This document shows positions 44,700 through 56,270 of a stretch of 62,000 bases of DNA, one piece after another (position 1 is the stretch's first letter; each line of letters starts with the position of its first letter). The notes under the pieces are model-generated. The model was not told the DNA's origin and did no database searches. It worked only from the letters and a program-made list of their open reading frames with translations. The DNA is from Mesostigma viride (lineage: Eukaryota > Streptophyta > Mesostigmatophyceae > Mesostigmatales > Mesostigmataceae). The DNA is taken from contig RPFO01000406.1 in assembly GCA_009746045.1 (NCBI GenBank), forward strand, positions 851,159 through 913,158. The letters run 5' to 3'. Made by a program: the position numbers and the translations under genes.

Positions 44700-45207
44700 A
44701 TTATTAATAAATGAATGATAATTAAACTCGTGCTCCCGTTGGGGAGTCACGGAGCACCGTCGGAAGTGCTTTTAATCCCTGCATGTGCACAACAGGAAGA
44801 AAGGGCACAGACCCCCTTTCTCCTTCATGCCAGAGGCATGCCACAGCTGCATTCGGACACGATTGTAGACGATCCGGCAAGTTCTGTGGGTGCAATAAGA
44901 CCCACGTGAGCATATAATAACGTGGGCAATTATCAGCGCGGGCAAGTAACCTGATCATAGCCAGTACGTTACTACTAGCATGGCTGTACTATAGGGCTAA
45001 GCTAAGGCTATGGCTGGTTGTGTGCCGTGCGTGAGCAGAGCACCTGACTAAGTATGGTGGCTCGGCTAGGCAAACATTCTAGGCATGGCTGCCATGGCGC
45101 GGCAGTGACTACCAATGGTTCGGAAGCTAGGGCTATCTATATATTCTAGCCCGCAGGGGGCGACCACATCTTGTGGTTTATCATCAGGTCCCCGCCCCTC
45201 CAGTTAA
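44700..45207 (-). mobile_element. ORF1-type element, 5-prime truncated (copy B4)
   Basis: Short TTAATAAATGA/AATTAAA tail, B-family hairpin, 3-prime untranslated region, and the ORF1 end VNWRGGDLMINHKMWSPPAG near 45146-45207. No duplication was recognised at its edges. Confidence 0.8.
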
Positions 45208-47814
45208 CGCCAAGCGCATTGACGTGTTCCTGATTCGGCATATCTCTACCATTCCAGCGGCACCGGAACGAGTTCATTCCGACAAGTATCAAGAAAGTTA
45301 TGGCGTTCCGACTTCCCGGTCGCGCGCGAGCGCGAGCCGGCTGTTCTTCCAAGTCGTGGGTGAATATGTGCCGATGGCATACTGGGTCGACAGTAATTCC
45401 TGGGCTGACAGGAATAAGGTGCTGTACCTACGACGGTATTGGATTAATACGTCGTACGCAGGAAATAGGAACCTTAACCTGTGGTCTGTTGGTACCGCAG
45501 GGTTAGTCGTGGACTATTGGGTGCAGATGCAATAATCACTGTGTGGACTGTACTCTGTGGTCACTGTGCCTGTATAGCAGACCTAGCTGCTATACAGGAT
45601 GTATACAGCATGTATAGGATCTGGACGCTGTACAGGTTATTAACTACTGTACCGGGGTGTTTATACTGAGCAGGCCCTACGAGGCTGCTCACTCCTAGCA
45701 AAGCACAGTGAACAAGTATATAATGTCCATTTACCCAGAGGCCTCAATTGAGGCCTTTTGGCTCAATTGAGGCCTTTTTCACCAAGGTCACATGGGGACG
45801 GTAATTTTGGCGGGAAGGACCGGTCCTATGGGTCGTCGGGCCCCAGTGGCGCGAATCTGGTATATGTGCTGAGCGTCCTGACCCGTTGGGGTCGACAGGG
45901 GTCGACGGTTACTGAAAGATATGTGAGGTGGAAAAGTACCTATTTTGGCCACTTTCGTGCAACCGGACGACGAATTTTCACGAATGCACGACCATGGCGG
46001 CCTCGAGTAAAATAGACAGTATGGCCACGTTCGTGCATCATTTCGACCAGTAAGGAGCTCGTTGGGTAGATAATTTATCCGTGAAGCTAGCCCGATCGCT
46101 AAATGGGTCAGAAGTCAATTTCTAAATTCGTGGGGTCGTTATTTGTGTGCTGAATGCCAGGTTAGTGAAATTCAGCTGGGGCGTAATTGGCGTTGATAGT
46201 GCGCCTGCCAGCAGGCCGGTGCTTCGATATGCTGGGAAGAGACTAGCGGAACGGCGGGGGGGGATGTTGGGGCAGCCGTGACTAAAGGGGCACTGGCTAT
46301 TTTCGAGCCTTTTGGCGTGGATCCGTAGGTAGAGGAAGGGGTGTTTTTAGCTAGGAAAAACTGGGATGCGGACAATCAACGCGCGCGCCCCCAGCTATGG
46401 GAGCGCCATTATGCGAACAGCGCTGGTGAGGCCGCTGCAGCCGCTTTCATACGTCAATGGACGACGCATGGAGCGTCTGTCCGGCCAGATTTGCGGGCTG
46501 CATCACTTCCGGACAACTTGAAAACGCCGAGCTTGAACAGCTTTTCTAATGCAGCCACGTTCAGCGCCAGCGCATATGCGTGCCTAGTGATCCCGGGTGT
46601 GAGGGGTGTGAAAGGTAAGTGCGTCCTGGTGGTAGTAAGGTAATGGCATCGATTTGCTTGTGATATCGTCAGTTTTTAGCTGCCTATCGGCGCCTAGTGC
46701 CGATGTGACGTAAGGCAGGTTACAGTACTTCGTGCAGTGCTCTGCGGCTGGCCCCCGCCTTATAGACGTGTTTGCTTTCCATAAGAAGCATGGCAGTTCC
46801 TGCCATACTGGCCATGTCTCAGGCAACCCTTGCAAAGCCCGAAATCAAGCTAAGAGGTCTAGTAGGCTGTGCAAATGTTGTCCAGTTATTATGCTTGTAT
46901 ATCTTGCCATGTGCTGTTCATCTGCTGCCGCGGCAGCAAACCCCTGTCATAATATACCGTAACAACCTAGATATTGGGGCTATGTGAGTGAAGCTACGCG
47001 CTTGGAAGGTCTCACCTATCATTATAATGCATGATCCTTGTGCGTGTTTGTAATAGAGGCTTTGGATTCCTCATGGTTACGTGCAATACCCATGGCAGGC
47101 TATTGCTGCCTGCAGTGCTGCGCCACAGCCCCGGCCGTGCAAGTGTGTGTGAGGGGTCCCTTGGGGAGCATGCCATGTCATGCCATGCTTACCATGTCGT
47201 GGGGGAACCTCGTAAGGTCCAAAAGACACGTTACATGCAGATGGAACTGAGTACTGACGCCTTTTGGTCGCTTGTATCTATGGTCATGTTGTGTTGATGG
47301 TGCCGTCGCCGCGACAACCTGTTTTATTAAATCATGTATTAGGGCTATATGACTGATGTTAAGTGCTGGGAACCCCAAAACAATCATAATAATGCATGGC
47401 CTTCACTCATATTTGGAATAAAGTTTGTTGGCTCATTGTAATTACATGCAACACCCAATTTATGAAAAGGCCTCAATTGAGGCCTTTTTCCAGGTAGATA
47501 GACAATAAAGAATAGGCCAGTGCCAACTGGTCATCTTGCGAACCCGCCTCACGTGTGTTGCCTTGACTTGGCAAGCTCGTGTCTAAGCCCTCAAGTGCCT
47601 GAGTGCTGTAAGCTTATCCATTTTTAACAAAGCTCCGTTCCAACCACATTCGCATAATTGCTGCATTGCAACAATATCCTTAATTCATACATTGCACTTA
47701 AAAACCAACAAAGGGTTAACTCAAATTACAAGCAGTCTCGACGGAACGACCAGGAGGTTTGTTACTGTGTGCTGCGTGCAGCGTTGACGACGTGGTGAAG
47801 ATCGTCGGTGTCGA
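45208..47814. other. Unrecognised region with palindromes
   Basis: No protein family recognised. Notable items: a perfect 12-base inverted repeat CCTGTATAGCAG / CTGCTATACAGG (45569-45598), and the 18-bp palindrome AGGCCTCAATTGAGGCCT at 45739-45756 and 47468-47485 with a partial third copy at about 45760. Frames at 45173-45535 and 46341-46643 are open but match nothing I know. It may contain the LTR of the outer retroelement that starts after it; this cannot be tested because the other LTR would be outside the window. Confidence 0.4.
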
Positions 47815-48763
47815 ATGGTGCAGGAAGAACCACGGCAGCAGGATTTCCGGTTTCCTCGACAAGCTTCTGGTGGTTCTATATCCCCTGAATCGCGTCGTGT
47901 TGTTCGAGATTTATCCCTCTTGCTTGCAGATCGGCCACGTGTTGATCGCAACTTTGCACAGTTCGTTGACGACCAGGTCGAGGACTGGGAGCGCATCTTG
48001 CGGCACGTCCGGACCATCGTCGTTCCGGTGCACCGAATTAGCGCAGACAACATTGAACAAGAGCTGCACGGTCTGGTTGGAATACAGTCCGTAATCACAG
48101 CGTTGGTCGACCGCCAGCGCGAGGAGTTGGTGGCCAGGCGAGAAGGAGCTGCGGAGCCAGCTGGTGCGGTGCGACGAGAGCTCGCGCAGGCAGCGGCAGG
48201 TTTGGGCGCACAACGTGCGTTCGCAGGCGCAGTTGGTGACGGGGGAATTGCATGCTGCGGGACCAGTTCGACGGGAGGGACGAGTGGTTGAGCGCTACAG
48301 GCGGTCAGCAGAGATCGAGTCGGCTGAAGGAGCCATCGCTGGAAGTCAGCGTGCGACGCGAGTCGACAGGGTTGTCGACAGAAATCCGGAGTGGCGGAGA
48401 GTGCCGCTTCAGGAGTTACCCCAACCTCTCAGCGTGCGTGTAACGCAGTGGGAGACGTTCGCCTCTCGTGGTTACGATAGCGACCTCGAGGTAGGTGCTG
48501 TGGGGGTCGAGGATTTAAGCGACGAGGAGCTTGACGATCGCGAGGTGCCAAGGTATAACCCGCGGGGCGGCAACGACGGGCTGTCGCCTGTTTACTACGC
48601 CAACGGTGACGACGCTGTCATCGCGAGCCGACAGCGGGCTGACGACGGGGCTGGTGGCAGCAGGGTGCCAGTCAGCTCATCTGACAGTGTAAGCGACAGC
48701 GACAGCGACAGTGACAAGGAAAACCGGGTGGCGCCAGCGAGTGGCAGTGGTGGGCTTGACTAA
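47815..48763 (+). pseudogene. Coiled-coil ORF with acidic Ser/Asp tail, upstream of gag
   Basis: A frame from 47815 (DRNFAQFVDDQVEDWERIL, ALVDRQREELVARRE) shifts at about 48140 into a second frame (RCDESSRRQRQVWAHNVRSQ) that runs to the stop at 48761. The reconstructed region would be about 310 residues, helical in the first half and ending in a Ser-Asp repeat. It precedes the gag of the outer retroelement in the same direction, so it may be part of it or a captured gene. No family recognised. Confidence 0.4.
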
Positions 48764-48867
48764 GTGGTAACACTTGTCATCTTCTTTCGTGTTCAGCAGC
48801 GTATATTGCTTTAATTGCTGTCTGGCCAGTTGGCTAGCCTGTTACAGACCTGAACAGAGCCCACATC

Positions 48868-49883
48868 ATGAGTGAGGAAGCATCAGACCAACGTGGACGT
48901 GGGGTCGGCTTCGAGCAGCGGCGTGGCGCTGATATGGATGCCAGACGAGGAGGAGGGCCTGCTGCACTAGGGCCGGATCAGCCTGGTCTATGATGATCAG
49001 AGTCAGGGGTCTCAAGGCGCTCAGAACGCGCCAGCAGCGGCCCAAGCTGCGCCTAGACGGCCGACCGTAGCCGAGGGTTACGCTGTGCTGATTTCAGTCA
49101 ATCAATTTCAGTCAATCAAAGACACTTGGCAGCCCAGAGACGCTGAGAGAATGCTGGAGGATATGAACTTGTACACGGACATCTACACCGGCGACAAGCT
49201 TCGCATTCTGGCGTCAAGTGCCTACATTCGACAGTCGGCAAGGCGGCTGTTTAAGTTCGTCCGAGAGCGTCATTCAGCCGGGGATACCTGGGTCGCGTTC
49301 ATGGTGCGCCTCAGGGTGTTCTTAAGCGACAAGAGGACCATATATGGTTCTCACTTGAAGCAGGAGTACCTGGACTACAAGCCTATGTATCAAGGGGCAG
49401 TTGGTGGTCCACGCGTTTGAAGACTTCTGTAAGCTGCGTGAGGATGCCATGGCTAAGGGGTTCTTCTGTGCAGATAGAATGGCCATGGGTGACTTTCTCA
49501 AGTCGCTGCAGCTGGATCCTATCACGATGGACAACGTGTCCATCCACATGCGCCAGGTCCATGGATGGGCTGCCATGACGGACCAGCTGTACGAGTGCTT
49601 CAGTGGCAAGTATATAGGCGGGAAGCGCCCACGTCAAGGGGACGAGGAGGCAGCTGAGCCTGCAGTCAAATCCATGAGGGGATCGGGCCACGGGGGTCCA
49701 GCGTCCTCGAGGGGGCCTGAGACCTCGTTCAGGGGTCGAGGAAGGTCCAGGAGGGGGCGTGGCAGAATGGCTGGACGGGGGACACCTCCGAAGTCCGGAC
49801 CTCCACAGTCCCAGTTTGACTTCAAGAGGGTGGGTGGTCCTCCCAAGGCTAGGCCCAGCAGTGGGACCTCGATCACGGGATGA
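48868..49883 (+). pseudogene. gag of the outer Copia-like element
   Basis: Begins MSEEASDQRGRG with early stops near 48990. The capsid-like helical part is at 49100-49620 (YTGDKLRILASSAYIRQSA, CKLREDAMAKGFFCADRM, MGDFLKSLQLDPITM) with a frameshift near 49400. It then has an Arg/Gly-rich tail (RGRGRSRRGRGRM). The matching part of the inner element is at 58399-58968. The stop TGA at 49881 overlaps the ATG of the next ORF (ATGA), and no zinc knuckle lies inside gag itself. Confidence 0.65.
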
Positions 49884-51552
49884 TCAGTCAGGTGGAATGT
49901 TATTTCTGCCAAGGGAAGGGTCACTTCAGGAATGAGTGTCCCTCGTACCTGAGGCAGGAAGGTCAGAGCAAGCCAGCCCAGGGTGGCAGCAAGGAGAAGG
50001 CTGGTCCATCCCAGGACAAGGCCGGCATGGGCAAGGCTGTAACTTGATCATTGACTGGAGCCTGCACTACATCCCTGAACCCTGGAGGGTGCCCCCAGGG
50101 GTGTGTAATGTAGCTGCTAGTGACGGCAGTGAGGGGCAGCCCCGTGCTCTTGTGATAGAGCCCATTGGACACGATGGGGCAAGCTTGGTTACCACAGAGA
50201 GTATGACAGCTGTAGCAGCAGTGGTTACTCGCCAACGTGCCCGCCATGGCGGTGCTGAGCCTGAGGTAGGACCTGGTGCTGTGGACCCAGGTGGATCTCA
50301 GAAGCATTCTGACCGTGCAGGATTTGCACAGGATGGTCAGGATGAGGATAGGGCTGTAGACAGTCTGACAGGCACGACCCTGGTGCCTCGTGCATGTACA
50401 TAAGGGATCTGTACATACCTTGAGTGCTAATAATGACAATAAAAGATTTTCTCTCTTGTATGACGTTGCCTCAAGGTTGCATACCATGTTTGGCCATGCA
50501 GCTCAGTCTTTGCAAGTTGCTAGACTGCTGGGAGGCAGTGAGTTGCACTCTCCATTTGCCAACAGTTTGCTCAAGCTTGCAGGTGCAGGCTAGTTGGTAG
50601 AAAGCCCAAGCAGTCTCATGCCAGGTCTCCTATTTTGCATCCAGGCCATGTGCAAGTGGATATTCAGAGAATCAGGGGTTTGAAGCTGCTGGTGGCAGTG
50701 GACAGATATACCAAGTACAAGACCCTAGAGATCCTGCCTGACATGGAGAAACCTACGTTGATTGCTGCTCTGAAGTTGACAAGGAGCAGATACCCTGGGT
50801 TGGAGTTGCTGCAGTGTGACATTCAGTTTGAGTGCTGTGAGAACCTGCCAGAGTTTCCAGAGTTAATTGCTTATTACACCCAGGGAGAGCCACGGCCAGC
50901 AAGGGGTGGTGGAGAGAGCCATCCAAGAGATCAAGACTGTGCTGCTGGTGGAGAGGATACCCAGGACGTCATCTGCCATTGTGACATCTGCATGGCTACG
51001 TTCTGTGGAGGATAGGCTGAACCTGAGGACTCCCATGTTCTTTGGTGACATTGCCATCAATCCTCTTATGCTGCATACCAGGATGCTGCCAGCTGATGCT
51101 GAGCAGGCATGGAAGGAGAAGCTAGAGGCCAAGTCATTCCTCAAGCTGAGGCAGAAAGACAAGGGCTGGAGTGTCCTACATAGAACTCAACGTTGGACAA
51201 CAGGTTGTTGTGTGGAAGGAGCCAAGCCAGGGAAACGTGGCAGCTGGCATGATGGGGTGGTGACCCGAGTAGAAGCCGCTGGCCATAAGTGCTGGGTGGC
51301 CATTGATGGCTCCCAGGCAGTGCACTGTCTGTCATGGTCAAAGATCCGTCCCCGGGGAGGTAATCAAGGATCGAGACCTCTTCCAGGTGCCCGCTGGTGT
51401 ACAAGGCGGGGGTGATGTTGAACTTCCTGATCATGGTGCTACAGACAGCTGTATCGAGCCCTCAGGGTGACCCTGGCCCGGCCCCTGGGGTACCTTCACA
51501 TACGGTGGTTGGGCAAGCAGGCGGACAGGCTGCACCTCCGGAACGGCCCGAC
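49880..51552 (+). pseudogene. pol of the outer Copia-like element: CCHC and integrase (5-prime part)
   Basis: The frame starting ATG at 49880 opens with CYFCQGKGHFRNEC, a perfect C-x2-C-x4-H-x4-C zinc knuckle, and stops at 50045. Integrase pieces follow in shifted frames: HTMFGH (start of the HHCC finger, about 50490), VQVDIQ (first Asp, about 50650), LLQCDIQFE (second Asp, about 50815), HGQQGVVERAIQEIK (catalytic Glu, about 50900). A C-terminal part runs to about 51400 (WHDGVVTRVEAAGHKCWVAI). The element is cut at 51552 by the inner insertion and resumes at 61416 with the protease-like region. Several frameshifts make it inactive. Confidence 0.75.
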
Positions 51553-52015
51553 AGTTGGAACGAGTCTCACGACGATGGACAACTGCCGAAGCTGAAATGG
51601 AAGGATGGTTGTATTAGCAATAATACAATGAGAGAGTAGTGTAAGCTGAGGGCTCAGAATGGAACGTCTGAGCAAACTCGGGTGCTGCGGCACTCCCCAG
51701 TGCTACGCCTATATGCCTACTATGGCGGTGCTACCTGCAGCACCTCACCAGTGGTGGACAACTGTACACTGCAATGCCATGCGACCACGTCACTAGCATC
51801 AACTACACTCGGCCCGTCAGACCCGGATAACCCGGATCTGGCGGGTCGAGCTAGAGTCTAGGCACAGTCTGGCACTAACCGCACATCGGTCCACATGACA
51901 CCTCAGTACCGTACACCCTGCCGTACAGTACTGAGGTGTCCCGCTCAGCCGCGGTAGGCAATACGCGGCGCGCAGGCCGGAAATCCGTGTGTCAGCCTAA
52001 GCATCTCATCTAACT
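51553..52015 (-). repeat. 3-prime LTR of the inner element
   Basis: 463 bases, matched to 60964-61415. On the plus strand it runs AGTTGGA to TCTAACT, so the element-sense ends are AGTTAGA and TCCAACT, near-inverted but lacking the usual TG/CA. From about 51665 on it differs from the other LTR only by three short insertions seen by eye; the first 115 bases differ more. Confidence 0.85.
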
Positions 52016-52404
52016 CCCATTATGTTTTCCTTTCAGGTTGAAGGCTAGCGACTTCAAGCCTGACCCTGCCCAGCTAGGAGACTGACTCCAAGCTGACTGA
52101 GGTGCTGAGCAACTGACACCCATACTGCAACATCTGGACTGAAAAAGATGGGCCCCAGAACTCGTGCAATACTTGTGATGGCATCACGTTTAGCTCAACA
52201 TGCCCGGGGAGTTCCTCCTCCTCGCGAGCGCACAAGGGAGATAGCTATGCCTGTCTGCCTATCCAGGGAGTGCATCACCAGCCAAGAGAGCCATTGTAAA
52301 AAAATGCCAAGGTAACCGTTTAAGAGGTTCCATGTTGTTCCATCATCATCGCCCACTCAGAGAAAAAATACCCAGCCAGGCTGGGTCAACTGAGCTCAGG
52401 TTAC

Positions 52405-53801
52405 AGTTAGGTTAATATTGCGCGGAAACCTTTTTGCCACTTGGGCTACTCAGGTTCCGCACAATATTACCGGCGATAACCACTCGCCGGACACTCAAGT
52501 TCACGACGTCGTGAACTTGAGTGTCCGGCGAGTGGTTATCGCCGGTAATATTGTGCGGAACCTGAGTAGCCCAAGTGGCAAAAAGGTTTCCGCGCAATAT
52601 TAACCTAACTAAAACCTAGCCTCTTGGGGCGAGGACGAATCACTAGGCTCGGAACACCCGTATGCATGAATATGATCGAATATAAGCATCTCGTTGGTGC
52701 AAATATGATTAGAGCCGGGTGCCAAATCGGAACGAATTATTCCCCCAAATAATCCGCTTCCGAGTGGATTCGAACCTGCGCCCCGCAAGGATCCAGGTCT
52801 TAGTTAGGTTAATATTGCGCGGAAACCTTTTTGCCACTTGGGCTACTCAGGTTCCGCACAATATTACCGGCGATAACCACTCGCCGGACACTCAAGTTCA
52901 CGACGTCGTGAACTTGAGTGTCCGGCGAGTGGTTATCGCCGGTAATATTGTGCGGAACCTGAGTAGCCCAAGTGGCAAAAAGGTTTCCGCGCAATATTAA
53001 CCTAACTAAGACCTGGATCCTTGCGGGGCGCAGGTTCGAATCCACTCGGAAGCGGATTATTTGGGGGAATAATTCGTTCCGATTTGGCACCCGGCTCTAA
53101 TCATATTTGCACCAACGAGATGCTTATATTCGATCATATTCATGCATACGGGTGTTCCGAGCCTAGTGATTCGTCCTCGCCCCAAGAGGCTAGGTTTTAG
53201 TTAGGTTAATATTGCGCGGAAACCTTTTTGCCACTTGGGCTACTCAGGTTCCGCACAATATTACCGGCGATAACCACTCGCCGGACACTCAAGTTCACGA
53301 CGTCGTGAACTTGAGTGTCCGGCGAGTGGTTATCGCCGGTAATATTGTGCGGAACCTGAGTAGCCCAAGTGGCAAAAAGGTTTCCGCGCAATATTAACCT
53401 AACTAAGACCTGGATCCTTGCGGGGCGCAGGTTCGAATCCACTCGGAAGCGGATTATTTGGGGGAATAATTCGTTCCGATTTGGCACCCGGCTCTAATCA
53501 TATTTGCACCAACGAGATGCTTATATTCGATCATATTCATGCATACGGGTGTTCCGAGCCTAGTGATTCGTCCTCGCCCCAAGAGGCTAGGTTTTAGTTA
53601 GGTTAATATTGCGCGGAAACCTTTTTGCCACTTGGGCTACTCAGGTTCCGCACAATATTACCGGCGATAACCACTCGCCGGACACTCAAGTTCACGACGT
53701 CGTGAACTTGAGTGTCCGGCGAGTGGTTATCGCCGGTAATATTGTGCGGAACCTGAGTAGCCCAAGTGGCAAAAAGGTTTCCGCGCAATATTAACCTAAC
53801 T
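52405..53801. repeat. Array of four perfect 206-bp palindromes, period 397 bp
   Basis: Each copy (52405-52610, 52802-53007, 53199-53404, 53596-53801) is a perfect inverted repeat with 103-base arms and centre GACGTC. Spacers are 191 bp. The first spacer is in one orientation and the second and third are its exact reverse complement, so 52405-53404 is one roughly 1-kb palindrome. The 61- to 93-residue frames are identical on both strands because of the symmetry and are not genes. The spacer contains GGTTCGAATCC, a tRNA B-box-like word. Either a foldback element that amplified in place or an artefact of cloning or assembly. Confidence 0.93.
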
Positions 53802-53854
53802 GTTACCTGCAACCTGAGTAGTGACAGTAGACAGGTTTATTGCACCCTGCACTG

Positions 53855-54085
53855 TCCATGTTGTACCTGCACAACATGTGAGGACCAGCCACCCCTGCCC
53901 TGCACAGAGGGGGCTGAAGTCCTAGTGACAGGTGACAGGACTATGACATCCTGGACCTGGCCACGTTGCACCTGCACAACGTGTGGGACCAGCCACCCCT
54001 GCCCTGCACAGTGGTGGCTGAAGTCCTGGTGACAGGTGACAGGAATATTCATCCTGCACCTGTGCTGAGCACGTTGTACTAGACA
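53855..54085. repeat. About 103-bp imperfect tandem repeat
   Basis: CACGTTGCACCTGCACAACG-type hairpin starts recur at about 53856, 53960 and 54070, followed by GACCAGCCACCCCTGCCCTGC and GTGACAGGTGACAGGA. It lies in the non-coding 3-prime part of the inner retroelement. Confidence 0.8.
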
Positions 54086-54480
54086 ACATGACAGCACCCA
54101 TGCCTTACTGCCACTGAACAGTGGGCCAGGTGGCCCAGGATAGCCACAGTGAACTGGGGTCCTGGGTAACCACCTGTCAAGGGAGCTTTGACCCTCCACT
54201 TGAATGGGGGCACCTGAGCCACTGAGCTCAAGGCCAATCCACCAAGGCATACACCCTAGTGGAGAAAGAATGTGAGATACATCCCATGCCCACCTATGAA
54301 GGGTGCATAACGAAATTCCATGGTGTTGAAAAAATCAAAACAGATTTTATTGGGCATAGGGCACGCAGATGTATGAAAACAGACTCCAACCAACCCCCCT
54401 TGCTGGAAGCCACAACCTACCCCTTGGACCTGCCCAAGGGGTACTGGGTGACCTAGGCGGCCCTGGTGAACAGGACCCTG

Positions 54481-56270
54481 CTAGGCGTCCCCCCTATGGG
54501 GCAGGGTTGCCTGCTTGCCATAGGGGTTCATCAAGTGGTACAACAGCTGATATTGGTCAGCTGCCTGCTGAGGCACTTTAGTGAGTGCATCAGCAGCGTT
54601 GTGTTTGTCCTCCACGTGACGGGTGGACTCCCAGTAGGTGGACTCCTGTTTAAGGACCACCCAGTCAAGATCAGTGTGCACAGCATAGGGGTTAGCAAGG
54701 AAACTGAGGACTGACTGACTGTCAGTGAGCAAGTGTGCCACCACCCCAGCATTGCTGCCTGCTTGCATCTGCAACCAAACCAGCACATGATTCAAGTACC
54801 TGGCATGAAGCACTGCTGACACCACTGCCCTGCACTCAGCAGCATTGCTGCTGACAGCCTTGCGTCTATGCAACCGGCTGTACCATGAAATGAGAGACAA
54901 GGGTGCATCATCATTCTGCACAAAATACAAGCCTGACTCCCTTGCCTGCAACTTGGTAATCTGCCTGGACTCCATGGAACTATCCATCATAGCTTGGATG
55001 TGAATGGTTTTGTGGAGATCCAAGGAGTGCAAGATAAGGGGAGGGCCTTCCTGGAGAGTTTTGGTGATGGCTTTGTGACCTACTTGCATCAAGACATCAT
55101 CATCAACTCTGCTAACCACAGCCAGGTGAGGTGCACACGTTGAGCACAACCACCCCAGCTTGCCTCTAATGGTAGGACAGGCTCCAGGTTTGATTTTTGT
55201 TTGCAAAACCTCCAAGCAGCTGTGCATGTAATCATTGGGAGAGTAAAGTGCACACACCCACTGGTTTTGATGCTGCTGGAGTTGTAACATTGTGCCACAA
55301 AATTTTATGGCAGTGGTGCCCAGCTCTACTTGCTTGCCAATCTCAAAATGCTGTGACACTTGTTGAATAAAATCATCCACAGCACGCCTTGGCCCAGCAA
55401 TCAGCTGATCATCCCCATGCCACACAAAGGTGAGAATGCCATGAGGGTGTGGGACCACAAAGAAGCAAGGGTCTATGTCATCATATCTAGCCCCTAGCTT
55501 TTCAAACACAGCCTGAGCTGACATCCTGAAAATGCGAGGAGCTGATTGCAGCCCTTCAACACCTATGTTAGCTTTCAGGTACTGCTGAGGGATGTGTTTT
55601 GCCCAAACTCTGGGAGTGGAGACTACATACACCTGACCATGCCACACTTGTTGTGCTATCTCAGGTGAGCCTTTCAGGAAAGCCCTTTTAATGTCTGTAG
55701 CCTTACATACATAGTCATCCCCATCATTGAGATGACCCACAAAGACAGACAGCAAGATTTTTAGGGATGTTTGCTGAATGCCTGGCGTGTACAACTCTGC
55801 CTCTGTCAGATCAGTGGTGCCCTTGAACTCTGTCACACAAGGTCTAGCATGAAAATGACTGACCCATCTGCTGCTGGCTTATGTTTACACACAAACTTCA
55901 GGCGCAAGTGCTTGCACCCTGCAGGCTTTTTGTCAATAGGTGTGACAGGTGGAGTATGAGAAGGACTAAGAGGATCTGGCACTACCCATTCTTCCCTGGC
56001 CTTGTTAAAGGCCTCCACCCATTTTAGGAATCCTATGTGTGTGCGACAGTCTTGCTCTATCTGTTCATAAGAAAGAGGAGACATTTTAGCCACATCATGC
56101 TTGCCCAATCCAAATGAGTTGGGATGAAGTTTTTGGTTGTGAACCAAGTCTGCCACACAGGGTTCTTGCCCTGGGGCATACTTGGGTGTAGCAAATTTTA
56201 CAGAAGCAATGTTGGTGTTAAGAAGTTTTTCAAGAGAAATTTTGAAATGATTCAGATCAACACCACCCAT
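54481..56270 (-). pseudogene. Reverse transcriptase-RNase H of the inner element
   Basis: Copia-type RT: LRLKFVCKHKPAADG, then after a frameshift near 55840 TEFKGTTDL and TSLKILLSVF, VCKATDIKRAFLKG (motif A with the catalytic Asp), FVWHGDDQLIAGP (motif C near 55420), FEIGKQVELG and FCGTML. The motif C turn reads HGDD where Copia elements have YVDD; both aspartates are kept. RNase H: LISWYSRLHRRKAVSSNAAE, LLTDSQSVLSF and HVEDKHNAADALTK. It ends at a stop near 54481. The ATG at 56270 overlaps the end of the preceding ORF by 19 bases. Together about 590 residues. Confidence 0.85.

Noticed and set aside
31196-45207. (TTAA)n as a preferred microsatellite insertion target
   Set aside because: At A2, B1, D and others the TTAA run lies inside the target duplication, so it is the element's own tail.
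52405-53801. CRISPR-like regular repeat-spacer pattern
   Set aside because: Repeats are 206 bp, spacers are identical or reverse complements, and the context is eukaryotic; it is a palindromic satellite or foldback array.
52412-53812. Repeated 61-93 residue frames, identical on both strands
   Set aside because: They are consequences of perfect palindromes; identical peptides on opposite strands are expected and carry no evidence of coding.
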